DNA of 64,000 bases, taken from Cryptomeria japonica (taxonomy: Eukaryota > Streptophyta > Pinopsida > Cupressales > Cupressaceae). Position numbers and translations under genes: made by a program. The stretch spans positions 260,699,386 through 260,763,385 of the forward strand of contig NC_081406.1 of assembly GCF_030272615.1 (NCBI RefSeq), in the 5' to 3' direction. The first letter of the stretch is position 1. Each line of letters opens with the position of its first letter. The notes beneath the pieces are model-generated. The model worked only from the letters and a program-made list of their open reading frames with translations, was not told where the DNA came from and made no database searches. Positions 38,391-50,600 of the stretch are shown piece by piece.

Positions 38391-39743
38391 ATGGAAGGCT
38401 ATAAACAATCTCGGAGGATTGTGTATCTACAAGAAGAGCTGGATAATGCAAATCAAGTGATTGCAGACATGCAAAGGTAAATGCAAAAATCTCTAAAAGT
38501 AAGAAGAAGATTATCTGATGACTTGCAGGATTCTCAAGAGTTAGTGGAACAAATAGAGACATCATCTGAGAATAGTATATCTGAAGAGACTGAAGAAATG
38601 ATTGGAATGTTGAAAGAAAAGAACAAAGCATTGGCTGATCAACTAAAAGCAATGAAAAGAGAACATGAACATTTCAGTACACAGATGACTGAAAATCTAG
38701 ATGCATTAAGGATAGCTAAGGACAAAGCAAGAGATCTACAAAGAGAGAAACAACCACTTGAAGTCTTAGTATCTAATAAGAATGATGAAATCATAAGGTT
38801 AACTGGTATTCAACAAAATATGACTGATCAACTAGGTTATGCACATCATGAAGCAATTCTAAAGAATGATGAAAATCAATCATTGAAACTTGAAGTATCA
38901 AGGTTGACTGGTGAACTTGAAAGAGAGAAGAAATCCAAAGAAACATTGGAGAAAAGTTATGAAGCATCAAAGATGTTGGATGAGCAACTGAATACAAGAA
39001 GACCCAACAAAGATGCAGGACTCGGTTACAAAGGAAAAGAATCAACCGAGAAAGGAATTCATACTATCGAGAGAGGAGAATCATCAAAGCAAGCTGGAAA
39101 CAGGAATAACATCAAAAGGAAGAAGCCTATTTGCTACTACTATGGAAATCAAGGTCATATTGCCAACATATGCCAGATTAGACAAGGTAAGCAACTGAAT
39201 ATCACTAAGTCCAATGGACATTGTTACAATTGCGATAAATATGGTCACACATCTAATCAATGTAGGACAAAGTTTGTTAACAACTATCAGAAGGCAAAAT
39301 TCAAAGGGTTTTGTAGAAACTGCAAGAGATATGGACATAGTACCAAGAAGTTTTGGTCTAAGCAAAATAACTACATGCAGTATCCACATCGAGCAAACAC
39401 TAGAGGTTACCAAACTCACACAAATCCTTACCGACAATATGCAGCAGTACCATGGGATTACAATACAAGGATATGGTGCGAATGTTGTGGAAGATATGGA
39501 CATATTAGTGCCAACTGTTTTATAAGGTTTGGAATGAACAACCGAAGATCATGGAGAAAACCTGGTATGGCATGTTTTCATTGTCACAAACTTGGACATT
39601 TAGCTTGAGATTGCAGAGATCAACCTAGAAGAGACACTGAAGAGATAAAAGAAAAATTCAAGATGATTTGGAAAAAGAAGGAAATCATGTCAGATGAAAA
39701 AAGCACCTTACCTACCAAGTTAGGTGCACCTATTTCAAATTAG
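38391..39743 (+). pseudogene. Element C ORF1, gag-like protein with coiled coil and five zinc knuckles
   Basis: 450 codons from ATG 38391 to TAG 39741, with two in-frame stops (TAA 38478, TGA 39606). Residues about 30-220 form a long Glu/Lys-rich coiled coil (MIGMLKEKNKALADQLKAMK onwards) with no globular gag signature. Residues about 245-410 hold five knuckles: CYYYGNQGHIANIC (second Cys lost), CYNCDKYGHTSNQC, CRNCKRYGHSTKKF (last Cys lost), CECCGRYGHISANC and CFHCHKLGHLA followed by the TGA and DC. The TGA stands where element B has Arg. Zinc knuckles bind RNA, so packaging of element RNA is the likely role (inference). This start is chosen because it is the first ATG after the PBS and matches the leader position in B. 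Confidence 0.85.
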
Positions 39744-40146
39744 TCAAGAAAAGGTATGAAGGGACTGCATTCTCTAAAGGTTAAATCATAACAATTCCTA
39801 TTCTATTATGTACAAAATTCAAAATCTGCATAGTTAAGATGCAATTAGTTAGTTTGAAATTCTATTAAAAGTACTTTACAGGAAACCTGTCAAGTTGGTG
39901 TATACAGGAAACCTTTCAAGTCGGTTAATGAAGGAAATTTGGTTACTCGGTTTAAAACAAAAAGGAGTAAATTGGTAAAAGGTGAACTGAGTGCATTTAA
40001 TGTTTTGACCTAACTTGCACGGAGCCCGATAAGGTATTTCTGAGTACTTAAAGGTATTTTCGCGGTCATTTTCATTCACCAAGATTTCGAGAAGCAAAGA
40101 AGAGCCGTGATAAAACTTAATTCAGAGCAAATTTCAAGATGGTAAA
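39744..40146 (+). other. Spacer between ORF1 and ORF2 of element C
   Basis: 403 bp with stops in all frames. The counterpart in B (23775-24357) is similarly non-coding. How ORF2 would be translated (spliced RNA, reinitiation or internal entry) is not visible. Confidence 0.5.
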
Positions 40147-43100
40147 ATGGATAGCAAGTATGGGCACATCAAAATCAAGGGATTAACTGAAGCCCTAGCC
40201 TATCCCTATGTGTTCAAACCCTAGTGGGTTAAGCTTGTCTTGAGTAGAGTACATGATGATTTCATGTGGCTACAAGAGAAATCATTCAAGATGACTAAGG
40301 AAATCATTCATGTGATCACCGGGTATCCTATCTATGATCATGCATGAGCACAGAAAATGATATCACAAAAGGAGCTAATTAGTCTAACTGGAGTAGAATC
40401 TGATTACCGAGGACTAAAATTGAATAATGTCACTGATGCAAAACTCAAGTTTGCAATTAGAGTAATTGGTTACTGTTTCTTCCAATCTGCAAGGGAAAAT
40501 AGTGTACCATGTGCTGCAGTTGACTTGGCCTACAAAATAGTGAAGAAGGGAATGAAAGTAGATTTATATGAAGTGCTACTGAAGAACTTGTTTGAGAACC
40601 TGAACACAATAAGGAAGCCGAAGAAGAAGAAGTCAGCAAATACACTAAAGTTTGGTCACTTCTTGTATGCATGTTTTTCTACTTTGAGAAGTTCTTTCCC
40701 TCATTCGGTAAAGTAGTTTGGGAGCTACACCAACCTATCACCCATCAAATCAATGACTTTATCAAGAAACTGGGAGATAACTTTAATGATATCATGGATG
40801 ACTATTTTAGCAAATTTCAAGAGAAGATGCACAGCAGGTACAGGATTCCACCACAGCCAGTAGAAAAATATAAGGATGATATATGTTTTGAGGTAGACAC
40901 TGATTATTGTTATATGAATGTTGTTGAACCGAGAACTCAATCTTTGCCACTAATGGGTTATGAGATTGACTATGATATATCACAACAACAAATTGATGCC
41001 TATTTATCATTGCCAAGGCATGCTACCGAACTAAGATATGGAACATATGAAGAGGTGAAGGAAAAAGTAAAAATGAGCATTGTAATACCTAAGGCTACAA
41101 GAAAAGCTACAAAAATGATAAAGGTTTTATCTAAGAAATTCAGAGAAGAATCCTCCTCTACACCTATCAAAGGCAATCTTGCCATTACCGAAGAGGAATC
41201 AGAAGCTCAAGAGGCAGCAATAACATTAAGTACAGAGTTGCCTAAGGGTAAAGTTTTGAAAAGAAAGAAACAGGACATTTCAAAGGCCCTACCGACTCCA
41301 CCAACAAAGAGACCCAACACTAGAGCATCAGCTGCATCACCGAGTAAGAAACAAAAGAGTGTTACTGTACCCAAGGTAACCAAGACCTATAAGAAATCTA
41401 CTTGGAGACTCATTTTGGCAAAAGAGTCTAGTGATACAGAATCTGATGATGTGAACAAATTTCAAATTATAAAAAGCAAAAAGGTAAATATTCATAGTGT
41501 TGAAAATTTTTGTGCCAATCTTAAAGAATACAGTGGATTTGCAGGATTTAGATATGTTAAGTATGAGACTAGGAATAATGATGAGAAGTGACAAATTGAA
41601 GAAGCTGTCATCTGCACACTTTTAAAGTTTCGGCTAGCTCCAATAGAACTAGTAAAATCACTTCCGAGTGAATTATACTTACATATTGATAACAGATGGA
41701 AATATGCAATGGTCTCAGAGAGACAAATAAGAGAAAGAAGTCTAGTCCATCTATTCCCTGGTATGTCTGTAGCAGAAATCAAGGAGCATTTGACCACATA
41801 CAATTCTAAATTTCTTGTCAAACAAAGAGCCTTAAAATTGATGAATGGGCTATACATTGATGTGGAAAATGAGACAAAAGCAAAGTGGCAGGAGATCTTC
41901 AAACTAAAGGATGTCGATGAACAATCTCAAATTGAAATTGTTGATGTCACTGAGCAAGATCCTGATGTCACCGAGCAAGGTCCAAACCCGGCTGACAATA
42001 TTCAAATTGATGAAGATGTTATGGATGAAGAAGCACCAGAGCAGGAAATGATTGAAGGCACTACCTATGCAAAACTTGTATCTGGTGAATCTGTTTTAGA
42101 ACAAGTTTAGCCTTACCCGCCAGTGAAGCCACCTGTCTCAACCGAAGCTCCTAAGGATACAGATCAAGGCACCGAAGGTAACAAATCTGAAGCAGCAGAA
42201 GATACAACCAAAGATCAAATGTCTCAAGCACCGTCAAGCACTGCAAATGTTACAGCTGAGACCCCTAGCACTGAGACACCCAAGGACACTACAATGGCTA
42301 CAGGAACCGACCAAAGTGTTGCATCTACCGAGCAACCTACTGAGGGTTAGCAAGCCTCACAAGAACTTGTCTTAGTGCAACCGACCAAAGGAAAAGAGAA
42401 GAAGGTGAGAAAGCATAGTTTCAAAATTGATTTGACTAAACTGATAGTGTTGCCCAATGTCGATATCTCAAAATTAAAAGGGCAAGCACTTACCAATTTC
42501 GGTGAACTATGCAAAGCAAAGGCTGAACAGGAAAAACAATTGGCTATTCAAAAGAAGAATAAAGTACTTCAGAAGGTCAAGCCACTACTAATAGAAATGC
42601 TACCTTCAACAACAGTGTCAACTGATGCAGCCATCCACATTCAACTGGATGAACTCCTTACTCAAATAGAAACATCTAGAGTTGATGCATCTGAGTACTT
42701 AAGCAAGATAAAAGATAAAGAGCTTACAGCAAAAATGATTGAAGAGGTACAAAAAGCTCTCGCTATAGGAAAAGTAAAGCTTGTCAAATTCATTGATGAG
42801 TTGTCCCCTCAACTCAAGCATATTCTTTATTTATTTCATAAACTTTGTACATTTTCCTTATTTATTAAAGATATCAAGAATAAAACTGATGCAATTGAGA
42901 AAGAGATCACCGATCTCTCAACCAAGTTGACCACCAAGCCTAATTCAACTCAAAATTTTTATACAAAGCTTGAACAGCTCATGGCTCAACAGTTAGAACT
43001 CAGGAATGAAAAGCATAAAATCAGGATGGACATAATGACCCTTTAGACATTATTCCTTCCTCATCTCTCATCAGTACAGGAACAGATCAACAGAGCTACA

Positions 43101-43280
43101 TGCCTATCAACTACACAAGAGGGAAGCACTCTTGATGGCTTAATATCACTATTAGCTGATATTCAAGCATAAAATTCATTAATGGAAAGTGTAAAGGATT
43201 CACTCTCAGTCACCCTCACCGATTCCCGGAACAAGTATAAATCTATTTTTGATCAGTTACCACCCCCGGATGGAAATTAA
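40147..43280 (+). pseudogene. Element C ORF2, large protein of unknown function
   Basis: ATG 40147 (MDSKYGHIKIKGLTEA) to TAA 43278, about 1,045 codons once one frameshift near 40690-40715 is allowed for. In-frame stops are at 40222, 40345, 41589, 42108, 42348, 43044 and 43170. The N-terminal 190 residues form a probably globular region matching B ORF2 (LSRVHDDFMWL, TKEIIHVITGY, DAKLKFAIRVIGYCFFQ, LKFGHFLYACF). Next is an Arg/Lys/Ser-rich linker (41080-41440) with basic clusters such as KRKKQDISK that could be nuclear-localisation signals. Then comes a second ordered region (LVHLFPGMSVAEIKEHLTT), a Thr/Pro/Glu-rich low-complexity tract (41940-42350) and a C-terminal helical region (42400-43046). 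No known enzyme motif is found. The position is that of pol in an autonomous element. Confidence 0.75.
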
Positions 43281-43648
43281 GTTTTTTATGTTTGTCAAAA
43301 ATGGGGAGTAATACTATAATACTACATAGAGGGAGTAATACCAGACAACGGGGGAGTAATTCTATATTTGAAGAGTGATACAGTTTTGGTAACACAGTTT
43401 TGAGTATTGTATACAAGTGGATTATACCGAGCAGAATATACAGAGCATTCAGAGCCAGAAAATGCAGAACAGAACCGAACATGCAAAATTCAGAGCTATG
43501 TACAGAATAATGATAAGGGGAGTATATCTGCATATACTATTTCATTGACTATTGTATATATTGTCAAGTGTAGTCATTTTGCAAAGTATATAGATTTTTT
43601 GAGTTATGACTTTGAAAGTAGTTTTTGTCAAACATCTCAACTAATGTC
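43281..43648 (+). other. 3' untranslated region of element C
   Basis: Non-coding, 368 bp between the ORF2 stop and the purine tract, with repeats of GGGGGAGTAATA-type words (43302-43365). Confidence 0.5.
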
Positions 43649-43659
43649 AAAAGGGGAGA
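43649..43659 (+). other. Polypurine tract of element C
   Basis: AAAAGGGGAGA directly before the 3' LTR. Confidence 0.85.
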
Positions 43660-43660
43660 T

Positions 43661-44819
43661 TGTTACTACTTATCAAATTGCCATTAGTTTTTATATTCGA
43701 AGTCATACTATATATTCTAGTCGGTTACCATTACCGAATCATGCAGTCGGTACACACAGAGAAGTCAATATGAACAGTCTAGTCGGTTATAGAAGAAAGC
43801 AGTCACAGAATGCAGTATTCACCGAGTTGTTTACCGAGTATCTTTTTATGGCTACCGAGCAGTAAAGTTAACTCACCGAGTTGATATTCACTGAGTGAAA
43901 CATATTACCAAATACATTGAACCTGGACATGCACATGAAAACATGTTACAAGATCGAGGCACATCTAACCATTATTACATTGGAAATTGCACTAGAAGAT
44001 TGTGTATGATTGCAAGGTCAATCTAACCAATGAAATATTTTGTTTAGTTATTCATTCGAGGAATCTTGTTTGTAAGATCGAAGCAATGAATTAGATCACC
44101 GCTTTAAGAGATCTATTTATATAGAATGGGAAGAGAGTTATATGTGTGTGTATGTATGAAGAAAGACTGTTATAGAGACACAGAGAGGTCACCGAGAAGG
44201 TTATCAGAGAACAGTCGAAGAACAGAGTAAACAGAAGGGTTTACCAAGTTACAATATGGGTTACCAAGGTATGCTATAAGCAAGGTAATCTTATTCTGAG
44301 CATATAGAATCTGCTATAACATTTTAGATGTAAAGTTGCAGATATTTGTAATGATTTTATTGTAATATTGTGAAGTTGAAAGAGAAACCTTTAGCAGGGT
44401 AAAAGACTCTAACCAAGTCTATAAATTGTAAATCCTCTAACCAGGTGCAGCATTCAGATTAATGTTGTAAAATCCTTTAGCAAGGTAGATCTAACAGATC
44501 TTGTTACTCCTAACAAGGTAAGCTATCAGAAATAGCTAAATGTAGCTCTAACCGAGCAATCTTTATTATTGCAATAGTGAAGTTGTGGGTGCCATCCCCA
44601 CCGCAGTTTTTCTCTCTAACCAAGAGTTTCTGCGTGACTAAAATATATGTGTTATGGAGTGAATCATGTATGATCGTTATCTATTTGTTTTAACTTTATT
44701 TTATGTTACTGCATTATTTTGTTTATGCATAACAGTAAGGTTATTATTGAAGAAAGGTTTTGGAGTACTAATTCACCCCTCCCCTCTCAGTACATTAGCT
44801 TTCCATATTGGGCCTAACA
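43661..44819 (+). repeat. 3' LTR of element C
   Basis: 1,159 bp, starts TGTTACTACT and ends GGGCCTAACA. Gap-free alignment to the 5' LTR. Its CCCCTCCCCTCTC block is at about 44776-44788. Confidence 0.9.
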
Positions 44820-46639
44820 GGTAAGCCTCCAATAGAATGTAGGTGTAAGATTTGCACTTGGAAACATAACAAGGAAATTAGGTTGTAGCTAAAATTTGAC
44901 ACCATAGAAAAGCATATGGGTAAAGTTTATGAAAAACAAATGATAGATGGGGTTGAAAAATTAGTGATAAGATGGAAAACAAAGGAGGAATGTAAGCATG
45001 TGAGGAATGTCGAAGAGTATTATTTTCATGAGAAAATACAGACGAAGCCTGCTGAAGTTAAAGGTTCTATTGAAGCTAGTTTTGGAAAAGCAATGCAAAT
45101 AGAACAACTAGGAAAAAAAGTTCAGTTAAGCGTTGTTTTTTATATTTTGAGCAGAGGGCGTGCTATGACAGATTTCCCATCAATTAGTGGTTTATTACAC
45201 TTTTTGAAAGTTCCTAACTATCCTAATAGACACTGGTCAGTAAATAGTGGATGGGAATGGGCAAGTTGTCTACTCACACTTTTGTCGAAGTCCCAAGCGA
45301 TTTATGGAATTTCAACACTTTGCTGATGGAATAACTGATGGGAACAAGCTTCTCAAGGATAATGATACCAGGTGGATCTCTTTGGATTGTCCAGTGCATC
45401 AAGTGTTTTCAGAATATGCATCCTTGATTGGACTATTTCACACAACTCACGATGAATCAGATCAACCAAAATTTCCTGACCTTCTTCGGAGGTTAAGTAA
45501 TTTAGAGACACTCTTAACTGTAGCAGCTCTTCTGCCCATGCTAGAGGAAATGAGGAATATTATGAAGGCTGCCCAAAAAAGAGCTTTGTATATTACAAAA
45601 TATGCTATGCTGCGTAAGATGACATGCATGACCCTCGACAATATCTATCGAAATCAACCAACACTATCTGATGAAAAATTTGTTAAGTGGTGGACACTCA
45701 CAGATTTGAACAATCCTGATAACCTTTTATAAATTGGTGTAGATAGGAAGGTATGTGCCAATGTACACAGAGTTGAGATACCATTGCACTTCTATGCCAC
45801 GGCCGACCCCGAGGAACCAGGAAAGCGCCCTAGGAAGCAACTAGCAAGAGTTACAAGGGAAGATTTCGACAAGAATGTTGAAACTGTAACTACTTCTATG
45901 AAGAAAATTGCGTATGATCTTTCCTCACAAATTAGAAGCAAATTCCCTCCTGAAAACCTTCTCGAAGCCATTGTCTATCGTGTTTCCTCATTATTGGAGC
46001 CTCAACATTGCATCTGATTTTTGAAGTAAGCTGCTGATTTTGATAAAACAATTTTGCATATCCAGAGAATTGAATGGAGTAACTATAAATGGAATATTAG
46101 ATGAAACTCATCTTCAAGAGAAATCATCTCATTTTGCATACACTATGAGAAAACAATATGGCAAAATGGAGAACCCCCACGAAGAGGGATCAGTAACAAG
46201 GCTTTGGAAAACTATAGCTGAGAACTCAGCATTGCGTGATTCAATGCCAGAATATTTGAAGCTTGTTGATTTATGTCTTACCATGATATTGGGTTTGGTG
46301 GAAGATGAGAGAGTTTTTAGTGCTTTGGGGTTCCTAAAATCAAAGCTAAGAAACAAACTAGACAAAAATTTAGAAAATTGCTTGAGGCTCTATACATCTA
46401 GGTATGATGTCCACACTTTTCCTTATGATACGACACTGCAAATATGGAGGTCCAAATGTGAAAGAAGAGGTTTGGGAAACACTTCAAACCAAAGTTCCAG
46501 TGGGACTATTGACTCATGTATTGGACCTACTGGTAGCATTGAGATGCAGTTCAGCGAAGGTATGCAGACTCAGAGTGAAGAAACCACAGACAAGAATCAA
46601 GAAAGCTCTGAATTTGATGAGGATGAATGGAAACTGTAA

Positions 46640-47657
46640 GAGATTGGTATTTATTAATCTTATTACTGTATCTCATCATTCATATTACAAAAGCATATTA
46701 CTTTTTGCAATTAGAATTTAATATTGATTTGTAATTGTATTTTTCAACTTTCTAATTCCAGATTTAAAATAGCATAGTAAAAAAAAAGACCATAATGTGT
46801 TTATTGATACAGAGATGTTTATTGTTTATTTAGACATGTTTGAGTCTCAAATCTGTGTGATACATTTCAAAACCATATGATACAATTCATTCAATAGTAA
46901 TACACATGTCGAGAACTTAGATTTTCATTAATTCTTTCAAAATATAGCCACACGATACAATTCATTCAATAGTAATACACCAATTTGTGTGATTCTCCAT
47001 CCAAATTGCAAAAGTGAATACAAAGTTTCAGAACCCTTTGCAAATGACCCTGAATTCCCTTTTATAGAAATAAGAGGGAAACAACAGCTCTTGTGTGATT
47101 CTCCAATGTCCATGCAAAAGTGAATACAAAGTTTCAGAACCCTTTGCAAATGACCCTGAATTCCCTTTTATAGAAACAAGGGAGCAACAACAGCTTCGGG
47201 TCAAATTGCAAGTTTGCAACATGTGAAGACTCAACATCAAAATCACAAACTCAACATAAATTTATATGGCCATCACAGGCCGTATTAGCAATTTAACATC
47301 TGCTACATGTCTGATGTCTCCTGTTCAGAAAATAGAGTTCAAAATTAAATATTAATTCACGCCATGACAAATTAAATATAGATAATAGCAGTGCCTAAAA
47401 CCTAGTAATCAAAAATAGAGAAATGCATAAATGTTAAAGCAAGGGATAATTTGAGAATACAAATTTACTGGCTGAAGTTTTGCACTGTGCATCATAGATT
47501 CATAGGATGAATTAGCAAAATAGCAATAGCGAGTGCTGGTTTTTTCCTATTCACAAAACAGAGCTATTTCAAGCGATGCCAAATTCCAAACAGAAAAAAC
47601 ATAAAACCTTGAAATTTAGAGTAAAAGAAGAAAATTGTGCAATACATACTATGATTC
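46640..47657. other. Spacer with a 106-bp tandem duplication
   Basis: Region between the hAT gene and D. At 46987-47203 a unit of 106 bp beginning GTGTGATTCTCC is present twice in tandem (second copy from 47093). The word ACAATTCATTCAATAGTAAT also occurs twice (about 46875 and 46955). No gene seen. Confidence 0.6.
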
Positions 47658-50600
47658 TTAAGATTTCTGTGCCAATTTTTGTAGGGTGCTCCACTCTTCA
47701 TCTGATGGAAGGTCAATATTCTGTAAACTATGGAAAGTCAACTGCAACTTCATCGACATTCCATATTTAGAAGATTGACTTAACATCACTGTTTCATCCA
47801 ATACCAAATTTAGAGTTGTAAATGGTTGGATGAATTCCAGAAGGCTTTGGGGAGTTGTGTCCTTAGGAAGCAAGTCTAAATCAGACTTCGTTTTTATCTC
47901 CATATTTTTTTTGTAAGATTCTTTTTCAATGAATTTATTTGATGGGTCAACGGTCTTAGGCAAACCAAGTTTAATCAAATTATTTTTCTTTTCTTGTGGC
48001 TTCAATATCTTTTTTCCATAATTTTCCATAACTTCTAATGTGTCCCTTAGTTTCTACCATTTTTGAATGATAGATGATGTCTTAATTGTGGCATCAATGC
48101 GGCTCTTAATTCCCTTGGATGCCAAGTAGCTGTCACTAGAACTATAAACTACTTGCAGAATCTTTTTTCCCATATCCTCTTTTGAATAAACATGTATGCT
48201 CTTCTCAAAGTGCCCTTTGATTTTCATATAAATTACTCTCAAACTTTCATTCAATTCAAACCATTCACACAACTTGTCACTCCTTTACATTATTTGCTGC
48301 CAAATGTTTTCTTCTATATACTTCATTGTATTTTTCATATTATCTTTCAATCTATCCTCAAAAGTTTTTATTTTATCATTTGCATTGTGTAGGTCTTCTT
48401 TCATTTGTGCACATTTTTTTCTTTCTTCCTCTACTTCCTCTTGCAAATGTTTTTCTTTTTCCTTCCCATGATCCAATAGGTCCTGTAATTTTCTCATTTC
48501 GGCAGCAGCAGACTCATAACTTTTGTATAATTTTTGAAAACTGGTTCTTTTCTCATCAATTTTTTTTACTACTTTTAGCCAGTTTTTCTAGCAGGTCCTT
48601 CAATTCTGCATCCATCTTCTCCTACTCTGCAATTTCTACTGCAGAGCCAAAAAAATTTATCATTTTCTGTAAATTATTGCACTTGCTATCTGCTGCTTTC
48701 CTCCTTGATTTTTCGTTTGCCAGGTCTTCCTGTAACTTTTCTATTTGTTTCTCCAGTTTATTTTTTTCTCTCTCCACCTTTAGTAATGAAGTGTAGACCA
48801 CTTCATTAGTCCATTTTGACACACTAATTTTTTCCACATTATGTACTTTGGAAAAATCCATTTGGAGGGTGCTAACTTGAAATTCAAAGGGATCTATCTG
48901 ACTGTGTGGTGGATTTTTATCTTTAGTTGGGGTTGGGGGCATAACAACCATGAACTCCATCATATCTTTATGCGGTCATATGCTAGAAATACCCTGTTCC
49001 TTGCAGGTTGTTTGTTTAAAACTTCAGTCAGGGAAACCCTATGGAATGCTTTCTTTTTTTCTTTATTTGCTTTTGTTGTGTGTTCATATTTTTTATAGTA
49101 ATCACGAAATTGAAAATCTGGGCTTGCTGAAGCAATTGAATGTTTGAAAGGTGACATAGGAATACCAAAGGCTCCAGATCCACTTATTCCTGTGGTTTTG
49201 ACTAATGTTTGACTAGGATTACCAACAACAATTCCTGATCCTGTTCCACTCCCACTGACACTTTCATCTATAGTTTTCATTATCTTTTTAGGTGTGTGAT
49301 CTAAAGCTACAAATGATTGTTTTGTAGTGTTAGTGGCACTTGATATAGGATTCTGAATAGTATCAGTATTTACCACTAGTGGCCTCTTGCAAGAGAGATT
49401 TTGTTGTAGCCCTTGTCCAACAATAAGACAACTAGTATCAATAGTACTAGTAGTACCCATTCCAACCCCACCAATCACAACATCACTTGAATGAACAATA
49501 ATGGGAATACTATCCCCAAATTCCCCACCTGTGGCAGTGGCAATTGATTCACCACCAATGGGAATACCATGATGTGGTGGTGGTTGTGGATTTGAACCTG
49601 AAACAAATGTAGGTGGACCCTGAGGGTAATGAGTAGTACCTATCCATGATGAATCTGAAGAATCAAGTCCAATGACTGGTTTAACAAGAGATTTTGATTT
49701 TGACTCTGATGGAAGTTGTACCTAAAGTGGATACCAAATGCCCTCTCCTCTGGCACCTAGACCACCACCTTCAAAACCCATTTTTTCCACAATGCTTGCC
49801 CCTTTTCTATATTTTTCTTTCATGGACTCATTGACTCCACCTAATATTTTAGGGACTGTAGTCGTTGTTGGAGGGGGCTCAACCTCATACTCATCATCAT
49901 CTTCACTCCTATCATATGTTGTTGTGGGATGCTCCATATTCCACAATTTTCTAAACTCTCCATCCTCATCGATGGTCTCAAATTCTGCACTGGTCTTTGG
50001 TTCACCGAGATTCTTCCTCATAGTCCAAAAATCATTTATTTTGGTTTGAGTCCAAAAACTCTCTTTACATTCTTGCAGAATTGATTTGGGAATAGATTTC
50101 TTAGATGGATTAGCATATTTTAGGTAGAAATTGTAGGACCTCCTATTTTGGATGCCCTGGCCCTCCTCTATTGTCCTCTATGTGTGCAATGCCATAATTT
50201 GTGATGAAATTTCTTCTGTTGAAATGTTATTGTCAGCTGCAATTTTCTCCATCTCTTTTTTAACCTCATCCCAGGAGTCCATGTTTCTAAGCTTTTCTAG
50301 CAATGGTTTACTTTCATGTTGACATAATGCTAAAGAGTTCCCATTTTTCTTAAGAATTGCTTGAACTACATTGATTGGATCATACTGCCAAAGACCCTCA
50401 TCACCAAAGTTAAAAACTGTCAAAAAATCATGTGCCACATTGAATATTTTTCTCTTAAATGTGAACCATCCACATGAGAAAGGCAAGGAAGGAAATATGC
50501 TCTTCTTTTGCTAACCATGGAAGTGCCTATCTGTGCTCTCCAATTGTCATACATACTCCAATGCAAATACCCTCTCTGTCACATGTATTGGAAGTTTGTA

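Larger units (their letters stand above)
37170..44819 (+). mobile_element. Element C: non-autonomous LTR retrotransposon with gag-like ORF1 and unknown ORF2
   Basis: Complete element: LTRs of identical length (1,159 bp) at 37170-38328 and 43661-44819, PBS at 38331 and PPT at 43649-43659. It sits inside a Lys codon context of the hAT gene. Flanking pentamers are GGCGA and GGTAA, which differ by two transitions and probably are a decayed duplication. The internal region holds ORF1 (38391-39743) and ORF2 (40147-43280), and nothing that resembles protease, integrase, RT or RNase H. Same family as B. Confidence 0.9.
36748..46639 (+). pseudogene. hAT-family (ZNF862-like) transposase gene, split by element C and internally deleted
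   Basis: The start ATG at 36748 gives MSNKKRGRKPE, a basic, Ser-rich N-terminus. The frame runs past one TAG (37117) to KYPFIEPVENPIEG and is cut by element C. It resumes at 44820 with KPPIECRCKICTWKHNKEIR, a BED/TTF-type zinc finger. After FLKVPNYPNRHWSVNSGWEWA (to about 45260) the sequence jumps, in another frame, to YSHFCRSPKRFMEFQHFAD and DNDTRWISL, so the central catalytic region of the transposase is missing. The C-terminal hAT dimerisation domain is clear (EDERVFSALGFLKSKLRNKL, about 46290-46380). Additional stops are at 44886, 45730 and 46015, with a frameshift near 46020. hAT transposases cut and paste DNA in the nucleus. This copy is dead, but its C-terminal 199 codons (46040-46639) remain open. 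No matching terminal inverted repeats were found. Confidence 0.85.

Noticed and set aside
38391-43280. Premature stops in element C as proof of C-to-T mutation
   Set aside because: Every stop codon can arise from CAA, CAG or CGA by C-to-T, so the stops alone are not informative; only the LTR comparison is.
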